Part shown: positions 45,806-55,384 of the stretch, piece by piece
Position numbering within the stretch: position 1 is the first letter of the stretch
Layout of the letters: each line of letters opens with the position of its first letter
Source: Cellulomonas xiejunii
GTDB taxonomy: Bacteria > Actinomycetota > Actinomycetes > Actinomycetales > Cellulomonadaceae
Reading direction: 5' to 3'
DNA: 64,000 nt
NCBI RefSeq assembly: GCF_024508315.1
Contig: NZ_CP101987.1
Location: 1,426,001 to 1,490,000 of the forward strand
The notes under the pieces: generated by a model
What the model was told of the DNA's origin: nothing
Seen by the model: the letters and a program-made list of their open reading frames with translations, nothing else
Databases searched by the model: none
Position numbers and translations under genes: made by a program

Positions 45806-46684
45806 TCAGAGGGGGACGCGCACCATGCCCTCCTGCGCGATCGACGCGACCAGCGCGCCCGAACGGTCGAACACCCGTGCCGCTCCCAGGCCCCGGCCGC
45901 CCTGCGCGCTGGGGGTCGACTGGGTGAACAGCAGCCAGTCGTCGACGCGCACGTCGCGGTGCCACCACATGGCGTGGTCCAGGCTCGCCATGGACAGCCC
46001 CGGGGTGGCCCACGGCAGACCGGCCCGGCGCAGGACCGGCTCGAGCATGATCTGGTCGCACGCGTACGCGAGCAGCGCACGGTGCAGCAGCTGGTCGTCA
46101 GGGACAGGCCCGCGCGCCCGTGCCCATACGCTCTGGCGCCCCAGGGGCGAGTCCGCGTCCGGGCGCATGTAGATGGGGCCCGGGACGTGACGGAGGTCGA
46201 AGGCCGACTCCTGCGCCCAGAACCTGGCCATGGGGTGGTCCACGTCGCCGAGCACGTCGAGCGCGGAGGCGACCTCGTCCGGTCCGGGGACGTCGGGCAT
46301 CGACTCGGCGTACTCGATGCCCGGCTGCTGCTCCTGGAACGACGCCGTCATCGCGAGGATCGGGTTGCCGCCCTGCTGCGCGAGCGCGCGCCGCGCCGAG
46401 AACGACCGGCCGTCGCGCAGCCGCTCGACGACGAAGTCGATCGGTGCGGAGTCGTCGCCCGGCCGCAGGAAGTACCCGTGCAGCGAGTGCGGGAGCCTGT
46501 CGTCGTCGACCGTGCGTCCCGCCGCGAGCAGGGCCTGCGCCAGCACCTGGCCGCCGAAGACCCGTCCCTGGGGCTGCGGGAGGCTCAGGCCCTCGAAGAC
46601 GTCGGGCCGCTGCGCGTCCGCGGTCAGGTCGAGGGCGCGCAGGACGGCGCCCACCGGGTCGTGGCGCGCGTCGGGCAGCGTCAT
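45806..46684 (-). CDS. tesB: Acyl-CoA thioesterase II
   Basis: 292 residues with a double hot-dog fold. FEGLSLPQPQGRVFGGQVLAQAL opens domain 1; SLHGYFLRPGD and DGRSFSARR follow; the second domain has SMASLDHAMWWHRDVRVDDWLLF, containing the catalytic Asp, and QEGMVRVPL at the end. Hydrolyses medium/long acyl-CoAs. One nucleotide after the haemoglobin stop, so they are co-transcribed. Confidence 0.93.
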   Translation of the reverse strand: MTLPDARHDPVGAVLRALDLTADAQRPDVFEGLSLPQPQGRVFGGQVLAQALLAAGRTVDDDRLPHSLHGYFLRPGDDSAPIDFVVERLRDGRSFSARRALAQQGGNPILAMTASFQEQQPGIEYAESMPDVPGPDEVASALDVLGDVDHPMARFWAQESAFDLRHVPGPIYMRPDADSPLGRQSVWARARGPVPDDQLLHRALLAYACDQIMLEPVLRRAGLPWATPGLSMASLDHAMWWHRDVRVDDWLLFTQSTPSAQGGRGLGAARVFDRSGALVASIAQEGMVRVPL

Positions 46685-46685
46685 C

Positions 46686-47078
46686 TCAGTCCTCGAAGGT
46701 GTTGAGCATGGAGTGGGCCGCGCGCTCCAGGTAGTCCCAGAGCTGGGCGCGGTGCAGCGGGGCGAGGTCGAGCGTGTCGACCGCAGCGCGCATGTGCTCC
46801 AGCCACCGGTCGCGGGCGTCGGGGTTGACCTTGTACGGCGCGTGGCGCATACGCAGGCGCGGGTGGCCGCGCTGGTCCGAGTACGTCGTCGGGCCACCCC
46901 AGTACTGCTCGAGGAAGAGCGTCAGCCTCTCAGCGGCCGGGCCCAGGTCCTCCTCGGGGTACATGGGCTTGAGGACCGGGTCGGCAGCGACGCCCCGGTA
47001 GAACTCGTCGACCAGCCGGACGAACGTCTCGTGCCCGCCGACGGTGGCGTAGAACGAGTCGTCTCTCACGGCGTCCAT
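46686..47078 (-). CDS. glbO: Truncated haemoglobin, group II (GlbO-like)
   Basis: 130 residues from ATG 47078 (GTG 47084 would add two). Group II features: FYATVGGHETFVRLVDEFYRGV, YPEEDL after it, LTLFLEQYWGGPTTYSDQRGHPRLRMRHAPY with the proximal-histidine region, and a Trp in the G-helix (RDRWLEHM). Binds oxygen or nitric oxide; probably protects from nitrosative stress or assists respiration. Precedes tesB by one nucleotide. Confidence 0.92.
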   Translation of the reverse strand: MDAVRDDSFYATVGGHETFVRLVDEFYRGVAADPVLKPMYPEEDLGPAAERLTLFLEQYWGGPTTYSDQRGHPRLRMRHAPYKVNPDARDRWLEHMRAAVDTLDLAPLHRAQLWDYLERAAHSMLNTFED

Positions 47079-47141
47079 CCTCACATGCGGCGTCGTCCGG
47101 TCCGGCGGCCGACGTGTGTGGGGCGCGCCACGCCGCGGCCG

Positions 47142-48824
47142 TCACAGGCCGAGCGCGTCCAGGACGGGGAGCCCGGCACGGACGACCGCACGCGCGTCGG
47201 CCGCGCTCGAGGAGTCGGCCGCGCGCCGGGCGAGCACGCGGCACGTCGCCAGGTCCGTCGCGGCGAGCACCGCGGCGACGTCGGGGAGCGCACGGGGCGT
47301 CATCGACAGGGACGTGACGCCCAGCCCGACGAGCACGACGGCCAGCGCGGGGTCGGCGGCGGCCTCGCCGCACACGCCGACGGGCCGTGCCTGCGCGGCA
47401 CCGCCGAGCGCGGTCGACTCGACGAGGCGCAGCACCGCCGGCTGCCACGCGTCGGACAGCGACGCGACGGCACCCAGCAGGCGGTCCGCAGCCATCGTGT
47501 ACTGCGTGAGGTCGTTGGTGCCGATGCTCGCGAAGCGGGCGTGCGCGAGCATCGGACCCGCCAGCAGCGCCGCGCTCGGCACCTCGACCATGATCCCGGC
47601 CGTGGTCAGGCCGTGGCGTGCGCACGCTGCGACGAACTGCTCGGTCTCGTCGACGGTCGCGACCATCGGCGCCATCACCCACGTCGTCGTGCCCGGGTGG
47701 GCCGCGGCCGCGCGGGCGATCGCCGTGAGCTGGTCCTCCAGGACGTCGGGCCGCTCCTGGGCCACCCGCAGCCCGCGCACGCCGAGGGCGGGGTTCGTCT
47801 CGGCCGCCGCGTGCAGGAAGGGCAGGGGCTTGTCGGCGCCCGCGTCGAGCGTGCGCACGACGACCTTGCGGCCCGTGAACGCCGACAGCACCCGCCCGTA
47901 CGCGGCGGTCTGCTCGTCGACGTCGGGGGCCTGCGTGCGGTCGAGGAAGGCGAACTCGGTGCGGAACAGCCCGACCCCCTGCGCGCCCGAGTCGGCGGCA
48001 GCCTGTGCGTCGGCGGGGTCACCGACGTTGGCGAGCAGCTCGACGCGGTGCCCGTCGGCGGTGCGCCCGTCGCCGTCGAAGGTGCGCACCGCACCGGCGA
48101 GCGCGCGGACCCGGCGCACCGCGTCGTCGGACGGGTCCGGGGTGACCGTCCCGGCGGCGCCGTCGACCAGCAGCACCGTGCCCTCCGCGACGTCGAGCAC
48201 GCCGGGGGCCGCCACGACCGCGGGGATGCCGCGCGCGCGAGCGAGGATCGCGGTGTGCGAGGTCGGGCCGCCGGCCGCCGTGACGACCGCGACGACGCGC
48301 TGCGGGTCGAGGGTCGCGGTGAGCGCCGGGGCGAGGTCCTGGGCGACGAGCACGTAGGGATGCGGTCGGACGGGCACGCCCGGCGCCTGCTGGTCGGTGA
48401 GGTGGGCGACCAGCCGGTTGCGCACGTCGACGACGTCCCGCACGCGCTCGGCCAGGTGCCCGCCGAGCGCCTCGAACTGGGCCGACACCGCGTCGGCGGC
48501 CTCCCACACCGCGCGCTCGGGCACGAGGTGCTCCTCGAGGACGCGCTGCTGCGCGTCGGCGACCAGGGACGGGTCCGCGGCCATGGCCGCGGTGGCGTGG
48601 AGCAGCGCGGCGCTGTCGCCCTCGGCCGCGAGCGCGGCGGCGTCGAGCTCGTCGCGGACGGCGTCGGCGGACGCCGCGATGCGCTGTGCGGCGGCCTGCC
48701 TGTCGGCTCCGGGAGGCAGCCGTCGCCCGGCCGGCGGCTCGGCGACGGGGTCGGGCAGGTGGACCGCCGGACCGACCGCGCGGCCTGGGCTCACGCCGAT
48801 GCCGACGACGCTGCTGCTGCCCAC
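47142..48824 (-). CDS. ptsI: Phosphoenolpyruvate-protein phosphotransferase (PTS enzyme I)
   Basis: 560 residues. Transfers phosphate from PEP to HPr. The phosphohistidine motif GGPTSHTAILAR lies near residue 185; the C-terminal PEP-binding barrel has GVGLFRTEFAFLDR, DAGADKPLPF, IMVEVPSAAL, the conserved GTNDLTQYTMAADR and GVCGEAAADP with the catalytic cysteine. GTG at 48824 has AGGAGG 8 nt upstream. Divergent from PTS EIIB/EIIA; no ptsH in the window. Confidence 0.95.
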   Translation of the reverse strand: MGSSSVVGIGVSPGRAVGPAVHLPDPVAEPPAGRRLPPGADRQAAAQRIAASADAVRDELDAAALAAEGDSAALLHATAAMAADPSLVADAQQRVLEEHLVPERAVWEAADAVSAQFEALGGHLAERVRDVVDVRNRLVAHLTDQQAPGVPVRPHPYVLVAQDLAPALTATLDPQRVVAVVTAAGGPTSHTAILARARGIPAVVAAPGVLDVAEGTVLLVDGAAGTVTPDPSDDAVRRVRALAGAVRTFDGDGRTADGHRVELLANVGDPADAQAAADSGAQGVGLFRTEFAFLDRTQAPDVDEQTAAYGRVLSAFTGRKVVVRTLDAGADKPLPFLHAAAETNPALGVRGLRVAQERPDVLEDQLTAIARAAAAHPGTTTWVMAPMVATVDETEQFVAACARHGLTTAGIMVEVPSAALLAGPMLAHARFASIGTNDLTQYTMAADRLLGAVASLSDAWQPAVLRLVESTALGGAAQARPVGVCGEAAADPALAVVLVGLGVTSLSMTPRALPDVAAVLAATDLATCRVLARRAADSSSAADARAVVRAGLPVLDALGL

Positions 48825-49031
48825 CCCGGGACCTCCTCGGTACCTGCGCCGACGCGGGCGCCGGTGCGGCCTCGTCGTCGTGCGACAGCAGTCTCGCGCT
48901 CACGCGTGTGCCGGGCCAGCGGCGACGCGCCGTGAGGCGCACGGTGCGTCGCAGCGGGTGGACGGGGGAGCCGCGCGGCTCGTCGCGGCGGTAGCCTGGG
49001 CGTGAGACGGCCGACACCCGGGGAGAGCGCA

Positions 49032-49262
49032 TTGAGCAAGGCAGAGCAGATCCTGGCGGCGCTGGGTGGCGAGACGAACGTCGTCGACCTCGAGCCGTGC
49101 ATCACGCGCCTGCGGGTCGAGGTCGGTGACGTGGACCTCGTCGACGAGGCCGCGCTCAAGGCGAGCGGCGCGTTCGGTGTCGTGCGCTCGGGTCGCATCG
49201 TCCAGGTCATCGTCGGTCCGGAGGCGGACAACCTCGCCGCCGAGCTCGACGGCCTGCGCTGA
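49032..49262 (+). CDS. PTS glucose-type EIIB domain protein
   Basis: 76 residues from a TTG at 49032, chosen because GGGGAGAG lies just upstream. Free-standing EIIB: EQILAALGGETNVVDLEPCITRLRV contains the phosphorylated cysteine, followed by GVVRSGRIVQVIVGPEADNL. Normally fused to EIIC; here it is separate and followed 13 nt later by EIIA. TAGCCT at 48993-48998 is a plausible -10, giving a short leader. Confidence 0.9.
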   Translation: MSKAEQILAALGGETNVVDLEPCITRLRVEVGDVDLVDEAALKASGAFGVVRSGRIVQVIVGPEADNLAAELDGLR

Positions 49263-49275
49263 CCACGGCGCGCGG

Positions 49276-49746
49276 GTGACCCTGCTGCGGCTCACGAGCC
49301 CTGTGCCCGGTGTCGTGCGACCGCTGTCGGCGGTGCCGGACGAGGTCTTCGCCGGCGAGATGGTCGGGCCGGGCGTGGCGCTCGAGCCCGACCGCAACGG
49401 GCGGCAGGACGTCCTGGCACCGTGCGACGGCGTGGTGGGCGCCCTGCACCCCCACGCGTTCGCGCTCGAGCTGGACGACGGGCGGGGGGTGCTGGTGCAC
49501 GTCGGCATCGACACCGTGACCCTCGCGGGCCTGGGCTTCGACCTGCGCGTCGAGCGGGGGCAGCGCGTCCGCGCGGGCCAGGTCGTGCTGACCTGGTCAC
49601 CCGTGGACGTCGCCGCGGCCGGCCTGTCGACCATGTGCCCCGTGATCGCCCTGCAGGGGGACCCCGCAGCCGTCACGTCGTCGGTCGCCGACGGCGACCA
49701 CGTGGACGCGGGTCAGGCGCTGCTGGAGTGGGCCCCCGCCCCCTGA
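49276..49746 (+). CDS. PTS glucose-type EIIA protein (Crr-like)
   Basis: 156 residues. Accepts phosphate from HPr and passes it to EIIB. Both active-site histidines are visible: PHAFALEL (first His) and VHVGIDTV (phosphorylated His). The family start VRPLSAVPDEVFAGEMVGPGVAL is intact. GTG at 49276 lies 13 nt after EIIB. The cognate EIIC is not in the window, so it must be elsewhere in the genome. Confidence 0.93.
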   Translation: MTLLRLTSPVPGVVRPLSAVPDEVFAGEMVGPGVALEPDRNGRQDVLAPCDGVVGALHPHAFALELDDGRGVLVHVGIDTVTLAGLGFDLRVERGQRVRAGQVVLTWSPVDVAAAGLSTMCPVIALQGDPAAVTSSVADGDHVDAGQALLEWAPAP

Positions 49747-49756
49747 GTGCCGCGCG

Positions 49757-50917
49757 TCACTGCGTCGATCGCGGTGGCTGGTCGGGCTCGACCGCCTCGT
49801 GGACCGGGGTGTCGTGCGGATCGCGCGCCGGCTGGCCGTCCTGCGTGGTGTCGTCCGACGAGGGCTCCGTGGCCGCGTCCGTGCTCGTGTCCGGGCCCGC
49901 CGGCGCGGCGCCCGTGACCGGGCGCCCGCCGATCCGCTCCTGGTGGGCGACCAGCGCGTCGCGCTGCCCCGCGAGCGGCACCGCCGCCTCCTCGAGCGCG
50001 CGGCGCACCGCGACCCGCAGGTGGCGGGCCACCTCCCACTGCATCGCCGGTTCCGTCCGCACGGACAGCCGCAGTCCCACGGCGTCGGCAGCCAGCTTCT
50101 CGGCGCCCGTGACACTGGGCTCGCCGCGCAGGTACGCACCGACGACGGGATCGGCCGCGACGTCCTGCGCGGCCTGCCGCAGCAGCGTGCGGGCCTCGTC
50201 GAGGTCGACGAAGTAGTCGACGTCCACCTCGACGACGGCCGTGCTGTACCCCTGCGTCTTGTTGCCGACGCGGACCATCGAGCCGTTCGGCACGTACCAG
50301 AGCGTGCCGTCCTCGTCGCGGATCTTGGTGACGCGCAGGGCCACGGCCTCGACGGTCCCGGTGGCGGGGCCGACGTCGACGACGTCACCGACGCCGTACT
50401 GGTCCTCGAGCAGCATGAACAGGCCCGACAGGAAGTCCTTCACGAGGCTCTGCGCGCCGAAGCCGACGGCCACGCCCACGATCCCGGCGGACGCGATGAA
50501 CGGCGCCAGGTTCACGCCGAGCGAGTCGAGCACGAGCACCGCGGCCAGCGACCAGACGACGACCGAGGCGGTCGAGCGCAGCACCGAGCCGATCGTGCGC
50601 GCCCGCTGCGCCCGCCGGGCGTTCGCCAGCGGGTTCGCCCTGAGCAGGACGGAGCCGACCTCGGACCGTCCGATCGGGCGCAGGACCCCGCGCTCGATCA
50701 CCGGCTCGCCCTCGGCGATGTGCCGCGTGATGCCGGCGATCGCGCGGCGCAGCAGGAGCAGGACGATCGCGCTGAACACGATGATGAGGACGATGCGCAG
50801 CGGGACGCCGACGAACCACTCGCCCAGCTCGGTGAGCCAGCGCGGGATCTCCTTCACGCCCTGCGACAACGTCGACATGGTCGCGTCGGGGCTCGGGGAC
50901 GTGGTCGACCGCGTCAT
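49757..50917 (-). CDS. MscS-type mechanosensitive channel
   Basis: 386 residues. Two or three membrane segments (VPLRIVLIIVFSAIVLLLL near 38-57; TASVVVWSLAAVLVLDSLGV near 115-134), then the pore helix AGIVGVAVGFGAQSLVKDFLSGLFMLLEDQYGVGDVV, the hallmark of the MscS family, and a cytoplasmic beta domain (WYVPNGSMVRVGNKTQG). A long acidic, disordered C-terminal tail follows (about 315-386). Releases solutes on osmotic downshock. Its ATG overlaps the stop of the prolyl oligopeptidase gene (ATGA). Confidence 0.92.
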   Translation of the reverse strand: MTRSTTSPSPDATMSTLSQGVKEIPRWLTELGEWFVGVPLRIVLIIVFSAIVLLLLRRAIAGITRHIAEGEPVIERGVLRPIGRSEVGSVLLRANPLANARRAQRARTIGSVLRSTASVVVWSLAAVLVLDSLGVNLAPFIASAGIVGVAVGFGAQSLVKDFLSGLFMLLEDQYGVGDVVDVGPATGTVEAVALRVTKIRDEDGTLWYVPNGSMVRVGNKTQGYSTAVVEVDVDYFVDLDEARTLLRQAAQDVAADPVVGAYLRGEPSVTGAEKLAADAVGLRLSVRTEPAMQWEVARHLRVAVRRALEEAAVPLAGQRDALVAHQERIGGRPVTGAAPAGPDTSTDAATEPSSDDTTQDGQPARDPHDTPVHEAVEPDQPPRSTQ

Positions 50918-53115
50918 CGTGCCGCTCCCAGCAGGCCCGTGCGGTCGGCGACGAACTGCAGCTGCTCGACCGACAGCCCGATCGTGCGCGACAGCGCGCG
51001 TGCCCCGTGCCCCACGCCGACCTCCCGGCGCAGCAGCACCGGCCGCTCGGCGGGGTCGGAGGTCGTCGCGTGCTGCAGCGCCGCGGCGAGCTTGCGGGCG
51101 TGCAGCGGGTCGACGCGCGAGTCACCCTCGAAGACCGTGAAGAGCACCGCGGGGTAGGCGGTGCCGTCGACGACGCGGTGGTACGGCGAGTACCCGAGCA
51201 GCCAGCCGAGCTCCTCGGGGTCGTCGCCGTCGCCGTACTCCTCGGTCCACGTGACGCCCATCCCGAACCGCTGGTACCGGACCATGTCGAGCAGCGGCGC
51301 CGAGCACACGGCCGCCGCCCACAGGTCGGGTCGCTGCGTGACGGCCGCTCCCACGAGCAGGCCCCCGTTGGACCCGCCCCAGCACGCGAGCCGGTCCGGT
51401 GTCGTCCAGCCGGTGGCCACCAGGTGCTCCGCGACCGCGTGGAAGTCGTCGAACACGTTCTGCTTCGCGGCCCGCATGCCCGCGCGATGCCACTCCTCGC
51501 CCTCCTCGCCCCCGCCGCGCAGGTTGGCGACGACGTACACGCCGCCCGCCTCGACCCACGCGAGCGTGGTGGCCGAGTAGGCGGGGTCGAGGCTGATCTG
51601 GAAGCCGCCGTACCCGTACAGGACGGTCGGGGCCGGAGCGAGCGGACGCCCGTCGGCGGCCACGCGGTCCGCCCGCGCGAGCACGAACGCCCGCACGGTC
51701 GTGCCGTCGGAGCTCGTGACCTCGATCTGCTGCGTGCGGACCGCGGGCAGGTCGGGCAGCTCACCGGGGGGTGCCGCCCACAGCGTGACGGCGCCCGTGG
51801 TCGCGTCGTACCGGTGCACGCGCGGCACCGTGACGTGGTCGGTGTACCCGAACCAGACCTCCGGGCCGCCGTCGGGCCGGGTGACGAGCCCGGACACCGA
51901 GCCCAGGCCGGGCAGCGGGACCTCGCCCGTGCGGGCACCCGTGCGCGCGTCGTGGACGGTGACCTCGCTGACCGTGTGCCGTCGCCACGCCGCCAGCAGG
52001 GCCGTCGGCTGCGACGGGTCACCCGCGTCCACGAGCGCGACGTCCTCCAGGACCGCGACGTCGTCCTGCGGGAGCAGCGTCACCCAGTGCTCGACGCCGG
52101 GGGTCGTGGGGTCCGTGACGGCGAGGCGTCCACGGGGAGCGTCGAGGTCCGTGTGCACGAGGAGCCGTCCGTCACGCGCGACCCACGCACCGACCTCGGC
52201 GTCGAGACCGACCGCGACCTCGACGAAGGCGGGCGCCTCGGGGGCGCCGGGCGTCGTGAGGTCGGCGATCCAGACGTCGTTGCGCGGTGCCGTGCCGGCC
52301 GCGGCCGAGACGATCAGCCAGCGTCCGTCGCGGCTCACCTGAAGGCCGTAGTAGCTCGTCATGGGGAGCCCCGCGCCGAACACCTCGGCGTCCTGGTCCG
52401 CGGGCGTGCCGACGCGGTGCAGCCAGACGCGGCGGTGGTACTGCTGCTCGTCGGCCGGCAGCAGGTCGGGCGCGAGGCGGCGCACGTAGTAGAACGCCTC
52501 ACCGCCCGGCAGCCAGGCGACGGGGGAGTGGCGAGCCCGGTCGATCGGCCCGTCCACCAGCTCGCCCGTCGCGACGTCCAGCACGTGCAGCACGCTCTCC
52601 TCGGTGCCGCCGTGCGACACCTTGTAGGCGATCAGGTCGCCCTCCTTCGAGGGCTGCCACCCGTCCAGCGTCGTCGTCCCCGTCGGGTCGAGCGCGAGCG
52701 GGTCGATCAGGACGCGCTCGGTCTCGGTCCCGTCCGGTCCGGGCTCGGCGACGACGACCACGGCGTGCTCCTGGTCGCCCGACCGCCGGGTGAAGAACCG
52801 CCGGTCGCCGCGCCACGCGGGCGCGCTGACGAAGCCCGCGCCGAGCAGCGTGCTCAGCCGCGCGTGCAGCGTCTCGTCGGCGAACGGTGTGCCGGCAGCC
52901 CGGGCCGTCAGCCCGGACCGGTAGGCGCCGTACAGGTCGTCCTGCGCGCGGGACCAGCGCTGCGTCCCCTCGTCGTCGGCGTCCTCGAGGGCTCGGTACG
53001 GGTCGGCGACCCGCCGGCCGTGGAGATCCTCGACGAGGTCGGCGCGCTGCGCGACCGGGTAGGTGGCAACGGGTGAGGCGGGGCGCGGGTCCTGGCGCAG
53101 CGGCTGGGTCGTCAC
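50914..53115 (-). CDS. Prolyl oligopeptidase (S9A)
   Basis: 733 residues. N-terminal beta-propeller and C-terminal alpha/beta hydrolase. Family start ADLVEDLHGRRVADPYRALED; catalytic Ser in WGGSNGGLL (about S582), Asp in EGDSRVDP (about D665) and His in GVGHGA (about H703). YGYGGFQISLDPAYS forms the oxyanion region. Cleaves short peptides after proline; no signal peptide, so cytoplasmic. A TAGCCT lies 8 nt before the GTG. Confidence 0.93.
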   Translation of the reverse strand: MTTQPLRQDPRPASPVATYPVAQRADLVEDLHGRRVADPYRALEDADDEGTQRWSRAQDDLYGAYRSGLTARAAGTPFADETLHARLSTLLGAGFVSAPAWRGDRRFFTRRSGDQEHAVVVVAEPGPDGTETERVLIDPLALDPTGTTTLDGWQPSKEGDLIAYKVSHGGTEESVLHVLDVATGELVDGPIDRARHSPVAWLPGGEAFYYVRRLAPDLLPADEQQYHRRVWLHRVGTPADQDAEVFGAGLPMTSYYGLQVSRDGRWLIVSAAAGTAPRNDVWIADLTTPGAPEAPAFVEVAVGLDAEVGAWVARDGRLLVHTDLDAPRGRLAVTDPTTPGVEHWVTLLPQDDVAVLEDVALVDAGDPSQPTALLAAWRRHTVSEVTVHDARTGARTGEVPLPGLGSVSGLVTRPDGGPEVWFGYTDHVTVPRVHRYDATTGAVTLWAAPPGELPDLPAVRTQQIEVTSSDGTTVRAFVLARADRVAADGRPLAPAPTVLYGYGGFQISLDPAYSATTLAWVEAGGVYVVANLRGGGEEGEEWHRAGMRAAKQNVFDDFHAVAEHLVATGWTTPDRLACWGGSNGGLLVGAAVTQRPDLWAAAVCSAPLLDMVRYQRFGMGVTWTEEYGDGDDPEELGWLLGYSPYHRVVDGTAYPAVLFTVFEGDSRVDPLHARKLAAALQHATTSDPAERPVLLRREVGVGHGARALSRTIGLSVEQLQFVADRTGLLGAAR

Positions 53116-53123
53116 GGTGCCCC

Positions 53124-53129
53124 AGGCTA
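53124..53129 (-). promoter_or_regulatory. -10 element TAGCCT of the prolyl oligopeptidase gene
   Basis: On the minus strand TAGCCT precedes the GTG at 53115 by 8 nt, with no ribosome site. Confidence 0.45.
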
Positions 53130-53257
53130 CGTCGACGGACGGGCCGACTCACGAACTCCGGGCGCGACGGCACCGGGAGTCCCGCGGCGAGCGAGCGCCG
53201 GGCGGGTCTGCGGCTCTGCGTCGAGCCGGAGGGCGCACGCTCTGGCAGGATCGACGT

Positions 53258-55384
53258 GTGCCCGAGACGACCACCCACGAGGACCTCTGGCGGCTCGCCG
53301 CCGCCTACGACGTCGTGCCCGGCTACCGAGGGCACGACGGCCACGACCACGAGGCGAGCGACGAGACCGTCGTCCGGGTGCTCGCCGCCCTCGGCGTCGA
53401 CGCGTCCTCCCCGGCGCGCATCGCGTTGGCGCTGGCCAACGTCGAGAACATGCCGTGGCGGCGTGTCCTGCCTCCCGTGGTGGTCGTGCGGCAGGGAGAC
53501 TCCGTCCAGGTGCCGGTCCACGTGACGCACGGCGACCCCGTCGACGTCTGGCTCGACGTCGAGCCGGACGCGGGCGGGGGTCGCCGCGAGCTGGCGCAGG
53601 TCGACGTCGTGGTCGAGCCGCGCTCGGTGGACGGGCGACTGGTCGGGCGCGCGACGTTCGTCGTCCCCGACGACCTGCCGCTGGGCTGGCACGAGCTGCA
53701 CGCCGAGGGGCCCAGCGCGCACGCGCACAGCCCGGTCGTCGTGACACCGCGACGGCTCGAGCTGCCCGAGCGACTGCGGGAGGGGAGCGCCTGGGGGCTC
53801 ATGGCCCAGCTCTACTCGGTGCGCTCGAGCACGTCGTGGGGCGTGGGCGACCTCGCGGACCTGGCCGAGCTGGGCTGGCTCGCGGCGCACCGGTGGGGCG
53901 CGGACTTCCTGCTGGTCAACCCGCTGCACGCGGCGGAGCCCGTCGAGCCGCTCACCGCGAGCCCGTACCTGCCGGCGACGCGGCGCTTCGTCAACCCGCT
54001 GTACGTCCGCGTGGAGGACGTGCGCGAGACGGCGTACCTGTCGGCCGCGGACCGTGCCCTCGTGGAGTGGGCCGCGGAACCCGTGCTCGCGCTGGACGCC
54101 GACACCGGCCCGATCGACCGCGACACGGTGTGGGCCGCCAAGCGCGCCGCCCTCGAGGTGGTGTACGCCCACCCGCGGTCGGCGGCGCGGCAGGCCGCGT
54201 TCGACGCGTTCGTCGAGGAGGAGGGCGAGGGGCTGCGCGAGTTCGCGCTGTGGTGCGCGCTCGTCGAGCGGCACGGCCCCGTGGAGGGCTGGAGCGAGGA
54301 CCTGCGTGACCCGCTGTCCGACGCGGTCGCGGCAGCGGCCGTCGAGCTGGCCGACCGTGTCGTCTTCTGGTCGTGGCTGCAGTGGGTCGCGGACGAGCAG
54401 CTCGAGCGCGCGCAGCGCGTCGTCCGTGACGCCGGCATGGCCCTGGGGATCATGCACGACCTCGCCGTCGGCGTGCACGCGCAGGGCGCCGACTCGTGGG
54501 CGTTGCGCGACGTCCTGGCCACCGGGGCGTCCGTGGGTGCCCCTCCCGACATGTACAACCAGCAGGGGCAGGACTGGTCGCAGCCGCCGTGGCACCCCGA
54601 GGCGCTCGCGCGCGCCGCGTACCGCCCGTACCGCGACATGCTGCGCACGGTGCTGCGGCACGCCGGGGCCATCCGGATCGACCACGTCATCGGCCTGTTC
54701 CGCCTGTGGTGGGTGCCCGTGGGCAACAGCGCCAAGGACGGCGCGTACGTGCGCTACGACCACGACGCCCTCATCGGGATCCTCGCGCTGGAGGCGCACC
54801 GCGCCGGTGCGGTCGTCATCGGCGAGGACCTCGGCACCGTCGAGCCCTGGGTGAGCGACTACCTCAACGAGCGCGGCATCCTCGGCACGTCCGTGCTGTG
54901 GTTCGAGCAGGAGCACGACGGGCGGCCCCGCCCGCCCGAGGCGTACCGCGAGCTGGCGCTGGCCACCGTGACGACGCACGACCTGCCGCCGACCGCCGGG
55001 TACCTCGCGGGGGAGCACGTCACGCTGCGCGACCGCCTCGGCCTGCTGTCGGAGCCCGTCGCCCAGGTACGCCAGGCCGCCGCTGCCGAGCGCGACCGGA
55101 TGCTCGACGCGCTGCGCGAGCGCGGGCTCCTGAGCCACGACCCCTCCGAGCGGGAGATCGTGGAGGCGCTGCACCGGTGGATCCGGGCGACGCCGTCCGT
55201 CCTGCAGGGCGTCTCCCTGGCCGACGCCGTCGGGGAGCGCCGCGCGCAGAACCAGCCGGGCACCGACCAGGAGTACCCCAACTGGAAGGTGCCGCTCGCC
55301 GACGGGACCGGGCGGCTGGTCCTCCTCGACGACCTGTTCACCAACGCCCGGGCGCAGTCCCTCGCCGACGCGATGAACGAGTGA
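53258..55384 (+). CDS. malQ: 4-alpha-glucanotransferase (amylomaltase)
   Basis: 708 residues, GH77. Transfers maltodextrin segments between glucans. The actinobacterial form has an N-terminal extra region (about 1-165) before the barrel; then WGLMAQLYSVRSSTSWGVGDLADL, LLVNPLHAAEP, SPYLPATRRFVNPLYVR, IRIDHVIGLFRLW with the catalytic Asp, VIGEDLGTVEPWV with the acid/base Glu, and TTHDLPPTAG. The GTG start is preceded by CAGGAT 6 nt upstream, which can be read as -10 or as a weak ribosome site. Coupled to the kinase gene by GTGA overlap. Confidence 0.95.
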   Translation: MPETTTHEDLWRLAAAYDVVPGYRGHDGHDHEASDETVVRVLAALGVDASSPARIALALANVENMPWRRVLPPVVVVRQGDSVQVPVHVTHGDPVDVWLDVEPDAGGGRRELAQVDVVVEPRSVDGRLVGRATFVVPDDLPLGWHELHAEGPSAHAHSPVVVTPRRLELPERLREGSAWGLMAQLYSVRSSTSWGVGDLADLAELGWLAAHRWGADFLLVNPLHAAEPVEPLTASPYLPATRRFVNPLYVRVEDVRETAYLSAADRALVEWAAEPVLALDADTGPIDRDTVWAAKRAALEVVYAHPRSAARQAAFDAFVEEEGEGLREFALWCALVERHGPVEGWSEDLRDPLSDAVAAAAVELADRVVFWSWLQWVADEQLERAQRVVRDAGMALGIMHDLAVGVHAQGADSWALRDVLATGASVGAPPDMYNQQGQDWSQPPWHPEALARAAYRPYRDMLRTVLRHAGAIRIDHVIGLFRLWWVPVGNSAKDGAYVRYDHDALIGILALEAHRAGAVVIGEDLGTVEPWVSDYLNERGILGTSVLWFEQEHDGRPRPPEAYRELALATVTTHDLPPTAGYLAGEHVTLRDRLGLLSEPVAQVRQAAAAERDRMLDALRERGLLSHDPSEREIVEALHRWIRATPSVLQGVSLADAVGERRAQNQPGTDQEYPNWKVPLADGTGRLVLLDDLFTNARAQSLADAMNE

